Source: Duganella flavida (lineage in GTDB: Bacteria > Pseudomonadota > Gammaproteobacteria > Burkholderiales > Burkholderiaceae_D). From it: a stretch of 46,688 bases of DNA. Below the pieces are notes generated by a model, which worked only from the letters and a program-made list of their open reading frames with translations, was not told the origin of the DNA and did not search any database. The DNA is taken from the NCBI RefSeq assembly GCF_009857445.1, contig NZ_WWCN01000028.1, positions 1-46,688 of the forward strand, in the 5' to 3' direction. Position 1 is the stretch's first letter. Each line of letters starts with the position of its first letter. Shown here in pieces: positions 16,465-26,486 of the stretch. The translations under genes were made by a program, and so were the position numbers.

Positions 16465-18063
16465 TTATGCAGTCAGCGCTTGCTTGCTGGCCGCTTCATC
16501 CACCGTTTCGGTGTCATCCGAGCGGATCAGGTGGTCGAAGGCGGACAGAGCCGCTTTCGCACCTTCGCCGGTGGCGATGATGATTTGCTTGTATGGCACG
16601 GTGGTCACGTCACCCGCAGCGAATACGCCCGGCAGCGAGGCCTGGCCGCGTGCATCTACTTCAATCTCGCCGTGGCGCGACAAAGCGATTGTGCCTTTCA
16701 GCCACTCGGTGTTCGGCACCAAGCCGATCTGCACGAACACGCCTTCCAGCTCCACCTTGTGCGAGGCGTTGGTGTTGCGGTCGGTGTAGCTCAGCGCATT
16801 CACTTTCTTGCCGTCGCCGTGGATCTCGGTGGTTTGTGCCGAGGTGATCACGGTAACGTTGGCCAGGCTGCGCAGCTTGCGCTGCAGGACTGCATCAGCG
16901 CGCAGTTCGGCGCCGAATTCAATCAGCGTCACGTGCTGCACCAAACCAGCCAGGTCGATCGCCGCTTCCACACCCGAGTTGCCGCCACCGATCACCGACA
17001 CGCGCTTGCCCTTGAACAGCGGACCATCGCAGTGCGGGCAGTAGGCCACGCCGTGGTTGCGGTATTCCTTCTCGCCCGGCACGTTGATTTCGCGCCAGCG
17101 GGCGCCGGTCGCCAAAATCACCGACTTGGCTTTCAACACCGCGCCAGAAGCAGTCTGCACTTCCACCACTTTACCGAGCGGCACCAGCTTGTTGGCGCGC
17201 TGGGTGTTCATGATATCGACGTCGTATTCCTTGACGTGCTGTTCCAGTGCGATGGCGAATTTCGGGCCTTCGGTCTCTTTCACCGAAATGAAGTTCTCGA
17301 TCGCCAGCGTATCCAGCACCTGGCCGCCGAAGCGGTCGGCCAGCACGCCCGTGCGGATGCCTTTACGGGCCGCGTAGATGGCCGCAGCCGCGCCGGCAGG
17401 ACCGCCGCCGACGACCAGCACATCGAACACTTCTTTCTTGCTGAGCTCAGCCGCCTGGCGCACGCCAGCATTGGTGTCCAGCTTGGCGAGGATTTCCTCG
17501 ACCGAGGTACGGCCCTGGCCGAAGTGTTCGCCGTTCAGGAACATCATCGGCACGGCCATGATCTGACGCTCTTCCACTTCCTTGGCGAACAGGCCACCGT
17601 CAATGGTGGTGACTTTGATGCGTGGGTTAATCACCGACATGGCGTTCAGCGCCTGCACTACGTCCGGGCAGTTATGGCAGGTCAGCGACATGAAGGTTTC
17701 GAACTCGAAATCGCCATCCAGGTTGCGGATTTGCTCGATCACGGCTTCGTCAAATTTGATGGTGTGGCCGCCTACTTGCAGCAGCGCCAGCACCAGCGAA
17801 GTGAATTCGTGGCCCATCGGGATGGCGGCGAAACGCACGCCGATCTCGCTGCCAGCACGGTTGATGCTGAACGATGGGGTACGTACGCCTGCTTCGGTGC
17901 GCTCGACCAGCGAGATCTTGTCGCTCAACTCGGCAATTTCGAGGAGCAGTTCTTTCATCTCGCGGGCTTTGGCGCTGTCATCGAGGGAGGCGACCAGTTC
18001 AAGCGGATGCACCACTTTTTCGAGGTAGGCTTTTAACTGGGTTTTGAGGCTAGCGTCCAACAT
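16465..18063 (-). CDS. ahpF: Alkyl hydroperoxide reductase subunit F
   Basis: A 532-residue flavoprotein disulfide reductase that regenerates AhpC using NADH. The N-terminal double thioredoxin-like domain has the active CHNC (about 130-133). A FAD-binding Rossmann motif follows (VVGGGPAGAAAAIYAARKG, about 216-235), then the redox CPHC pair (about 351-354), the NAD(H)-binding GGGNSG, and the C-terminal FAD segment FAAGDVTTVPYKQ. Length and motif order match the family. It lies downstream of ahpC on the same strand with a hairpin between them. Confidence 0.97.
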   Translation of the reverse strand: MLDASLKTQLKAYLEKVVHPLELVASLDDSAKAREMKELLLEIAELSDKISLVERTEAGVRTPSFSINRAGSEIGVRFAAIPMGHEFTSLVLALLQVGGHTIKFDEAVIEQIRNLDGDFEFETFMSLTCHNCPDVVQALNAMSVINPRIKVTTIDGGLFAKEVEERQIMAVPMMFLNGEHFGQGRTSVEEILAKLDTNAGVRQAAELSKKEVFDVLVVGGGPAGAAAAIYAARKGIRTGVLADRFGGQVLDTLAIENFISVKETEGPKFAIALEQHVKEYDVDIMNTQRANKLVPLGKVVEVQTASGAVLKAKSVILATGARWREINVPGEKEYRNHGVAYCPHCDGPLFKGKRVSVIGGGNSGVEAAIDLAGLVQHVTLIEFGAELRADAVLQRKLRSLANVTVITSAQTTEIHGDGKKVNALSYTDRNTNASHKVELEGVFVQIGLVPNTEWLKGTIALSRHGEIEVDARGQASLPGVFAAGDVTTVPYKQIIIATGEGAKAALSAFDHLIRSDDTETVDEAASKQALTA

Positions 18064-18097
18064 GATGTTCTTCCTTATTTCACAAATATTTAGGCGT

Positions 18098-18125
18098 ATG
18101 CCGGGCCGGACGCCCGGTCCGGCAT
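18098..18125 (-). promoter_or_regulatory. Strong hairpin between ahpC and ahpF
   Basis: The RNA on the minus strand would fold as ATGCCGG-A-CCGG, loop GCGT, CCGG-C-CCGGCAT: 11 pairs with a single A-C mismatch. No T-run follows, so it is not a simple terminator. A role in transcript stability or partial attenuation, giving more AhpC than AhpF, is plausible. Confidence 0.55.
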
Positions 18126-18177
18126 CGCGGTAACTACTTGTTTGCTGCAGTCTTTTTCAAGACTTGTCGCTCAAGAC

Positions 18178-18741
18178 TTAGATCTTGCCGACCAGGTCCA
18201 GCGATGGGGTCAGGGTAGCTGCACCCTCGGTCCATTTAGCTGGGCACACTTGGCCTGGGTGCTCGGCAACGTATTTAGCTGCTTTAACTTTGCGCAGCAG
18301 TTCCGAAGCGTCGCGGCCGATGCCGTTGTCGTGCACTTCCAGCACTTTGATCTGGCCTTCTGGATTGATCACGAAGGTGCCGCGCAGTGCCAGGCCTTCT
18401 TCTTCGATCATCACTTCGAAGTTACGCGACAGGGTACCGGTTGGGTCGCCGATCAGTGGGTAGTTCACTTTCTTGATTGCGTCCGAGGTGTCGTGCCATG
18501 CTTTGTGCGCGAAGTGGGTGTCGGTCGACACGCCGTACACTTCTACGCCCAGCTTGGCGAATTCTGGTTGGAAGTCAGCCAGGTCTTCCAGTTCGGTTGG
18601 GCACACGAAGGTGAAGTCTGCTGGGTAGAACATCAGAACGGACCACTTGCCTTTCAGGGACTCGTCGCTCACGTCGATGAATTTACCTGCGTGGTAAGCG
18701 GTGGCTTTGAATGGTTTGATTTGGGTGTTGATCAGGGACAT
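18178..18741 (-). CDS. ahpC: Alkyl hydroperoxide reductase subunit C (peroxiredoxin)
   Basis: A 187-residue typical 2-Cys peroxiredoxin that reduces hydrogen peroxide and organic peroxides. The peroxidatic Cys lies in FYPADFTFVCPTEL (about Cys47), the resolving Cys in HPGQVCPAKW (about Cys166). Length matches E. coli AhpC. GAGGAAAC precedes the ATG. About 80-105 bp upstream there is ATAG-N16-CTAT (18822-18845), which only partly resembles an OxyR site, so OxyR control is likely from family knowledge but not shown. AhpF follows 114 bp downstream. Confidence 0.97.
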   Translation of the reverse strand: MSLINTQIKPFKATAYHAGKFIDVSDESLKGKWSVLMFYPADFTFVCPTELEDLADFQPEFAKLGVEVYGVSTDTHFAHKAWHDTSDAIKKVNYPLIGDPTGTLSRNFEVMIEEEGLALRGTFVINPEGQIKVLEVHDNGIGRDASELLRKVKAAKYVAEHPGQVCPAKWTEGAATLTPSLDLVGKI

Positions 18742-18827
18742 TGTGGTTTCCTCGTTGGGTTGTGAATCATTGAGACGCCAGTTTAAGGGCTTTTACCCCA
18801 TTTGCAAAATTGATTGTTCCAATAGTT

Positions 18828-21632
18828 TCAATTGGATTTGACTATCGACTCTGCTGACGGCATAGCATTATCCCGCAGGAAGGCGTCGAATTGGGTGGCG
18901 GGCATGGGTTTGGCGAACAGGTAGCCTTGGCCGTAGTCGCAGCCGGCGGTGGCCAGCAGGTCGCGCTGCTCGGGAGTTTCCACGCCTTCGGCGATGACTT
19001 TCAGGTCCAGCTTGTGCGCCATCACGATGATGGCTTCCGAGAGCGCCATGTCGCTGGAATCGGGCGCCAGGTTGCGGGTGAAGGAGCGGTCGATTTTCAA
19101 ATAATCGATGTCGAACTTTTTCAGGTAGGACAGCGAGGAATAGCCGGTGCCGAAGTCGTCCAGCGCCACCTGGATGCCGGCGTCGCGCAGTTGCAGCAGG
19201 CGGGTGCTGACAGCGTTGCTGGCGTCCAGCAACAAGCCCTCGGTGATTTCCACCACCAGCGACTGCCCCGGCAATGCCAGCGCCTGCAAATGCTGCAGCC
19301 AGCCGTCGTAGGAACCGCCCTCGCGCTGGAATTCCAGCGGCGACTGGTTCAGGCTGATCTGGAAGTCCGGGTGGTAGCTTTGCCGCCAATGCTGCACCCA
19401 GCGCGCCGCCTCGCGGAACACCCACTCGCCGATCTCGATGATCAGGCCGCTCGACTCGGCCAGCGGGATGAATTCCAGCGGACTCACAATGCCGCGCTGC
19501 GGATGGTTCCAACGGATCAGCGCCTCGGCCTTGTGGATGGCGCCGCTCTCCAGATGCACAATCGGCTGGAAGTACAGCTCGAACTGCTCGCCCTTGAGCG
19601 CGCTGCGCAAGTCGTTGGTCAGGCGCATGCGGCTCAGCGCGGCCACCTGCAAGGTCGGCGTGAAATAGCTGTAGCGGTTGCGGCCCGCGCCCTTGGCGGC
19701 GTACATGGCCTGGTCGGCGTTCTTCAGCAGGCTGTCGATATCGATCGCATCGTCCGGATACAGGGTGATGCCGATGCTGGCCGACACAAAGGCCTGCTCC
19801 TGCCCCAGGTCAAACGGCTGCAGCAGGCGGCTGAGGATGGCCTGGGCGATGCGCTCCACGTGGGCGGTATCCTCCAGCTCGCAGAGGATCACGGTGAATT
19901 CATCGCCGCCCAGCCGCGCCACCGTATCCGACTTGCGCACGCAGGCGCTGATGCGGCGCGCCGCGTCCACCAGCAACACGTCGCCCTGTTGATGGCCCAG
20001 CGTGTCGTTGACCTCCTTGAAGTGATCGAGGTCGATGAACAGCACAGCGATGCCGCTCTTGTCGCGCTGGCTCTTGAGCATGTCGTGCGCCAGCCGGTCC
20101 ATGAACATGCGGCGATTGGGTAAATGGGTCAGGGTGTCGAAATTGGCTTGCTGCCAGATCAGCGCCTCACTCTGCTTCTTGGCGGTGACATCTTCGATCA
20201 TGCACAGGTGGTGCGGATGGCTGCCGGCCTCGGTGTCAATGGCGGTCACCGAGACGTCGATCCAGGTCAGGCTGCCGTCCGGCCTGAACAAACGGCTAAG
20301 CGCCTTGAAGCTGCTGATCTGCTGCGTGGTCAGCAAGGCCATCTGCGCCTTGACCTGTACGATGTCATCCGGATGGCCGACGTCCAGCCAGCGCAGCGCG
20401 CGCAGCTCGTGCTGGGTGCGGCCGAGAATCTCCTGGTAGCGCGCGTTAATGTCGCGGTATTCATAGCTGATCGAATCGATCAGTGCGATGCCTAGCGGCG
20501 AGGCTTCGAACATGGTGCGGAAACGCTGCTCGCCCTGGCGGATAGTTTCCAGCGCCCGTCGGCGCTCGCGCGCCAGCATGCTGAAGTGGATGGCCGCGCC
20601 CAGCACCAGCAGCAGCGCGGCCACGCCCAGCACGCGGTACAACCACACCAGATTGCCGCGCCCGGTATCGACGCGGTACATAAAGCCGTCGAAACCGGCA
20701 TTTTTGGGCAGCATGCCGAGGCTGGCGTAGACATCGGCAATGTGCTGCCAGCGGTCCGGATTCATGTAGCCGATTTCCACCAGCACCGGCTGCACCAGCG
20801 GCACCATCTGGCGCGCCTCGTATAGCAAGTGCTGGCGGTCGGCGCGGCGCGAATATTTGTTGAGGATGAGGTCGGCCGCTTCCTCGTGATGGCTCATGGC
20901 CCACTGCCAGCCGCGCAGGCTGGCGGCGCGGAAGGCGCGCACCCGCGCCGGGTGGTTGGCAATCTCCTGCTCGCTGGTGAACAGATTGTCGCCGTAAAAA
21001 TCGATGCCGACCGCGCGCGGGCTGTAGATATCATACGGAAAGCCCAGCCGGTCGAAGGTGTCCGGCTCGTTAGTGGTGTAGATCGCCATCGCGTCCACCT
21101 TGCCGCTGATCAGGTCTTGCGGATTGAAGCTGTGCTCGACGCGCGTGAAGCTGGCCGGTGGCACACCTTCCTTGGTCAGGTAGGCCAGCAGCTCGTCGGC
21201 ATTGCCCAGCTCATCGGTGAGCGAACCGATCATGGCGCGCTTGCCGATCAGGCGCCGCAGGTCGGGATCACCGCCGGTCTGGCGCATCGCCAGCGCATAC
21301 GGCGAATGTTGGAAGATCACGGCCAGCACCACCACCGGCTTGCCGGCCAGCCGCGCCAGCAGCAGGTTGCTGCTGCCCGTACCGTACTCGGCCTTGCCGC
21401 TCAGGATATCGCGCTCGGGCGCATTGCCGTCCTGGCCTTCGAGGATGCGCACGTCCAGCCCGGCTTCCTTGTAAAAGCCAAGCTCCAGCGCGGCGTAGTA
21501 GCCGGCAAACTGGAACTGGTGGGCGTGCTTGAGCTGGAGGGTGACTTTTTCCAGCGCCATGCCGGGCGCCGCCACCAGCAACAGGGCAGCAGCGATGGAC
21601 AGCTTGGCGAGGACGGAGAGTCGGACAGGCAT
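18828..21632 (-). CDS. NMT1-PAS-GGDEF-EAL signalling protein
   Basis: A 934-residue membrane sensor for cyclic di-GMP turnover. A signal peptide (to about 26) leads to a periplasmic NMT1/ThiY-like binding domain (about 28-310, with KHAHQFQFAGYYAALE as in thiamin-pyrimidine binding proteins). A transmembrane helix (about 331-350), a PAS/PAC region (about 365-485), GGDEF (RLGGDEF near 575, with an RKSD inhibitory site five residues before) and EAL (EALIRW, DDFGTGYSSLSYL, KIDRSF, EGVET; about 670-920) follow. Both catalytic domains look intact, so it could make or degrade c-di-GMP. The ligand is probably a small heterocycle, an inference from the NMT1 fold. Confidence 0.92.
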   Translation of the reverse strand: MPVRLSVLAKLSIAAALLLVAAPGMALEKVTLQLKHAHQFQFAGYYAALELGFYKEAGLDVRILEGQDGNAPERDILSGKAEYGTGSSNLLLARLAGKPVVVLAVIFQHSPYALAMRQTGGDPDLRRLIGKRAMIGSLTDELGNADELLAYLTKEGVPPASFTRVEHSFNPQDLISGKVDAMAIYTTNEPDTFDRLGFPYDIYSPRAVGIDFYGDNLFTSEQEIANHPARVRAFRAASLRGWQWAMSHHEEAADLILNKYSRRADRQHLLYEARQMVPLVQPVLVEIGYMNPDRWQHIADVYASLGMLPKNAGFDGFMYRVDTGRGNLVWLYRVLGVAALLLVLGAAIHFSMLARERRRALETIRQGEQRFRTMFEASPLGIALIDSISYEYRDINARYQEILGRTQHELRALRWLDVGHPDDIVQVKAQMALLTTQQISSFKALSRLFRPDGSLTWIDVSVTAIDTEAGSHPHHLCMIEDVTAKKQSEALIWQQANFDTLTHLPNRRMFMDRLAHDMLKSQRDKSGIAVLFIDLDHFKEVNDTLGHQQGDVLLVDAARRISACVRKSDTVARLGGDEFTVILCELEDTAHVERIAQAILSRLLQPFDLGQEQAFVSASIGITLYPDDAIDIDSLLKNADQAMYAAKGAGRNRYSYFTPTLQVAALSRMRLTNDLRSALKGEQFELYFQPIVHLESGAIHKAEALIRWNHPQRGIVSPLEFIPLAESSGLIIEIGEWVFREAARWVQHWRQSYHPDFQISLNQSPLEFQREGGSYDGWLQHLQALALPGQSLVVEITEGLLLDASNAVSTRLLQLRDAGIQVALDDFGTGYSSLSYLKKFDIDYLKIDRSFTRNLAPDSSDMALSEAIIVMAHKLDLKVIAEGVETPEQRDLLATAGCDYGQGYLFAKPMPATQFDAFLRDNAMPSAESIVKSN

Positions 21633-21680
21633 GGCGCTAGTGTAGCCTATGCCATCCTGTCCGATGTGGCGGAAAAAAAA

Positions 21681-23141
21681 CTAGTTCGGGACGTTGACCG
21701 GCGTGGTCGACAGCGTATTCTTGCCGTTGCCCAGCTGGCCTTCCTGGTTGCGGCCCCAGCCCCACAGGGTGTTGTCCGCTTTCAGGCCGAAGCTGTGGCC
21801 GGTGCCGACACTAACCGTGACCCAGTTGCTCAGGTTGCCGATCTGGACCGGCGCCAGCGCATCGCCGTTGCCGTCGCCCAGCTGGCCTTCGGCGTTCGAG
21901 CCCCAGCCCCACAGCGTGCCGTCAGTGCGCACGCCCATGGTGTGGATGGCGCCGGCAGCGATCACCGCCCAGTTGCTGTCCTGCGTGATCTGAGTCGGTG
22001 CGGTAATGCCCGAACCGGTGCCGGCGTTATTGCCGACCTGGCCATAGCTATTGGAACCCCAGCCCCACAGCGTGCCGTTGGCGCCAATCGCCATCGAGTG
22101 CAGCGCGCCGGCCGAGACCGCAGTGTAGGTGGCGCTGCCGATCTTGACCGGCGCGCTAACGTTGCTGCCGGTTGAGGCATTGCCCAGCTGGCCGTCCGAG
22201 TTGCCGCCCCAGGTGTACAGCGAGCCGTCTTTCTGCAGGCCCAGCGAGTGGGTGCCGCCGGCGCTGACGGTCAGCCAGAGAGCGGCGCCGATCTTGGTGG
22301 GGACCAGCTTGCCGACCGTGGTGCCGTCGCCCAACTGACCTTCCGAATTGCGGCCCCATGCGTACATGATGCCACTGGCCTTGATTGCCAGCACGTGGCT
22401 CTTGCCGGCCGAAACGTAGACCCAATCGGTGTCCTTGCCGATCAGGACCGGCACCGAGCGGTTGGTCTGGGTGCCGTCGCCAAGTTGGCCGTTCTGGTTG
22501 TAGCCCCAGGCCCACAGTGTGCCGCCGGTGCTGGCGGTGGTGCCGGTGCTGCTGCCAGCGCGAATGCCGACGGCGAACTGGTCGCCGACCGACACCATTT
22601 TCCAGGCAGTGGTGCCGGCGCCGGCATTCACTTGTACCGGTGCATTACGCGGCGTGGTGCTGCTGTCGCCCAGCTGGCCCCAGTTATTCTGGCCCCAGGC
22701 GTACAGGTTGCCGTCGGCCTTGCGGGCGATGGTCTGGAAGCCGCCGGCCGAGACCATGGTCCACGGTGCGGTAATCGTCAGGGTAATGGTGCCGGTGATC
22801 CCTTCCTGGGCGGCGTTGATGGTTTCGGTACCGACGCCGATGCCGGTCACCTTGCCGCTGCTGAACACCTGCGCCACGGTGGTGCCACCGCTCTTGGTAG
22901 TCCAGACCAGGTTGGTGGCGGAGCCCAGCGCCTTGGTGCTGCCATCGGAATAGGTGCCGGTGGCGGTCATGGTCTGGCTGGAGCCGATCGGGATGGTGCT
23001 GCTCGGGATGGTAATCGCAATGCTTTTCAGCGTCGCCGTGGCCGGCGTGGCGGTGCTGCTGCTGCCGCCACCACCACCGCAGGCGGCCAGTATGGCAAAC
23101 AGCGGCACCAGCCACAGGGAAGAGAATTTGAAGTTTTTCAT
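21681..23141 (-). CDS. RCC1-repeat lipoprotein with bacterial Ig-like domain
   Basis: A 486-residue exported protein. The lipoprotein signal ends in the lipobox LAAC, followed by Gly and Ser runs. Next comes a Big-2-type Ig-like domain (about 40-130, with IPIGSSQTMTATGTYSDGST). Seven RCC1-type repeats then follow, each with a WGxNxxGQLGD-like core, enough for one seven-bladed beta-propeller. Bacterial RCC1 proteins on the surface act in binding or adhesion; the partner is unknown. The start MKNFKF at 23141 is favoured because it gives a normal signal peptide; a start 15 bp upstream is possible. Confidence 0.85.
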   Translation of the reverse strand: MKNFKFSSLWLVPLFAILAACGGGGGSSSTATPATATLKSIAITIPSSTIPIGSSQTMTATGTYSDGSTKALGSATNLVWTTKSGGTTVAQVFSSGKVTGIGVGTETINAAQEGITGTITLTITAPWTMVSAGGFQTIARKADGNLYAWGQNNWGQLGDSSTTPRNAPVQVNAGAGTTAWKMVSVGDQFAVGIRAGSSTGTTASTGGTLWAWGYNQNGQLGDGTQTNRSVPVLIGKDTDWVYVSAGKSHVLAIKASGIMYAWGRNSEGQLGDGTTVGKLVPTKIGAALWLTVSAGGTHSLGLQKDGSLYTWGGNSDGQLGNASTGSNVSAPVKIGSATYTAVSAGALHSMAIGANGTLWGWGSNSYGQVGNNAGTGSGITAPTQITQDSNWAVIAAGAIHTMGVRTDGTLWGWGSNAEGQLGDGNGDALAPVQIGNLSNWVTVSVGTGHSFGLKADNTLWGWGRNQEGQLGNGKNTLSTTPVNVPN

Positions 23142-23294
23142 GATCGTCCAGTTCACAGAATAAGGTCTGCTGAGCGGCTAGTGTAACCGCGCGCTGCCGC
23201 AGCGCATCGCCCAAGCAGACCTGAATTATCCACGCATTTGCGCTGATAAGGAAATTTACAACATTTCCCCTGAGAACGTCGATCTAAACTTTCT

Positions 23295-25685
<2,391 letters not shown>

Positions 25686-25783
25686 GGGGCGGTATTGTAC
25701 CGGAAACAGGCACGCTACGCTCACGCCGAAATAAATTTTCTTTTAGTATTCAATCACTTGCAAGAAATGATGTCAGTCTCGCA

Positions 25784-25811
25784 TTGAATTGGCCCGGAAC
25801 TTTGCTATAAC
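25784..25811 (+). promoter_or_regulatory. Promoter for a small RNA
   Basis: TTGAAT (25784-25789) and TATAAC (25806-25811) with a 16-bp spacer form a good sigma-70-type promoter on the plus strand, with no coding frame downstream before a terminator at 25869. Confidence 0.65.
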
Positions 25812-25817
25812 GGAGAT

Positions 25818-25897
25818 GCGGCAGGAGAGTTCTGCCAGCAACCGCCGGTGTTTAAGTAACGCTGGCCGCCCGGGGGCCTGGATTCCCCGGGTTTTTT
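25818..25897 (+). ncRNA. Candidate small RNA of about 80 nt
   Basis: A transcript from the promoter at 25784-25811 would begin near 25818 and end at the terminator at 25869-25897. It contains a first hairpin (GGCAG-GAGAGTT-CTGCC), a central region (CAACCGCCGGTG... to the CTGGCCGCC segment) and the terminator. It is located between the divergent ygiQ start and the end of the DUF4404 gene, with no matching small ORF. I do not recognise a known RNA family (not tmRNA, 4.5S, 6S or a glycine riboswitch). It is stand-alone rather than a leader, because the next plus-strand gene is far away. Confidence 0.6.
25869..25897 (+). terminator. Terminator of the candidate small RNA
   Basis: CCCGGGG (25869-25875) pairs with CCCCGGG (25885-25891), followed by TTTTTT on the plus strand. 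The minus strand lacks a T-run after the stem, so the terminator serves plus-strand transcription. Confidence 0.85.
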
Positions 25898-25904
25898 ACG
25901 TCCA

Positions 25905-26180
25905 TCAAATTCCCATATTCGACAAAATGGTGCCCAGCTCGCGCAGGGCAGGCTCCAGCTGCGGGTGCTTGACAGCGAATTGGGCTGACAGCTCTTGCGT
26001 GCGCTCGGCCAGTCCGAAGGTGGTGGTCTCGCCCGGCGCTGGCTCAGCACCGCGTTCCAGCAGGGTCTTGATGTCGCCGTCCAGCTGTTTCAGCAGGGCC
26101 AGCAATTCCTCATCGACTGGACCGGCACCGGCCAGGCTGGCATGCAGGCTCTTGAGCGAGGTTTTCAGATTGCTGTCCAT
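25905..26180 (-). CDS. DUF4404 family protein
   Basis: A 91-residue, helical, acidic cytoplasmic protein starting MDSNLKTSLKSLHASLAGAG. It has leucine-rich helices (ELLALLKQLDGDIKTLLE) and a conserved-looking C-terminus (ELSAQFAVKHPQLEPALREL). This matches the DUF4404 family found in proteobacteria; no function is known. ATG at 26180 is chosen for AGGGGA six bases upstream. It lies 13 bp after the VF530-type gene on the same strand, so they probably form one transcript. Confidence 0.7.
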   Translation of the reverse strand: MDSNLKTSLKSLHASLAGAGPVDEELLALLKQLDGDIKTLLERGAEPAPGETTTFGLAERTQELSAQFAVKHPQLEPALRELGTILSNMGI

Positions 26181-26193
26181 ATGCGTCCCCTGT

Positions 26194-26397
26194 TTAGAAT
26201 TTGGTCGCCAGATAAAGTTCTTCAACCTGCGCCCTGGCCCACGGCGTCTTGCGCAGGAACTTCAAGCTGGATTTGATGCTGGGATCCTTGCTGAAGCAGT
26301 TGATGTCGATCCGCTGCGCCAGTTGTTCCCAGCCATAGTACTCATGCAGCCGCGTCACGATTGCTTCCAGCGTTACGCCATGCAGTTGGTTATTCAT
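26194..26397 (-). CDS. VF530 family DNA-binding protein
   Basis: A 67-residue protein matching the VF530 (DUF2132) family: LHGVTLEAIVTRLHEYYGW, INCFSKDPSIKSSLKFLRKTPWAR and the ending VEELYLATKF. Family members are small helical proteins proposed to bind DNA; biological function is unclear. ATG at 26397 fits the family N-terminus; an in-frame TTG 21 bp upstream is unlikely. Confidence 0.88.
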   Translation of the reverse strand: MNNQLHGVTLEAIVTRLHEYYGWEQLAQRIDINCFSKDPSIKSSLKFLRKTPWARAQVEELYLATKF

Positions 26398-26486
26398 GGT
26401 TGTTCTTATCTTACTCAAAAATCAAAAGGCCGGAACTGATTCTAACAAATCAATCCCGGCCTTGCGGTGTGACGCTTAACGCAAGA

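Noticed and set aside
16480..18036. A 518-codon open frame on the plus strand opposite ahpF
   Set aside because: Composition is His/Gln/Ala-rich and mirrors the codon bias of the real ahpF; no motif. Similar long antisense frames opposite ygiQ (23541-25667) and the M3 genes (26730-28847, 29729-30934) are rejected for the same reason.
18822..18845. An OxyR-like ATAG/CTAT pair upstream of ahpC
   Set aside because: The 16-bp spacing does not match the known OxyR spacing and only two of four quarter-sites are visible.
25818..25868. Glycine riboswitch or other leader RNA
   Set aside because: The GGAGAG stretch is suggestive, but the conserved riboswitch core is missing and no gene follows on that strand.
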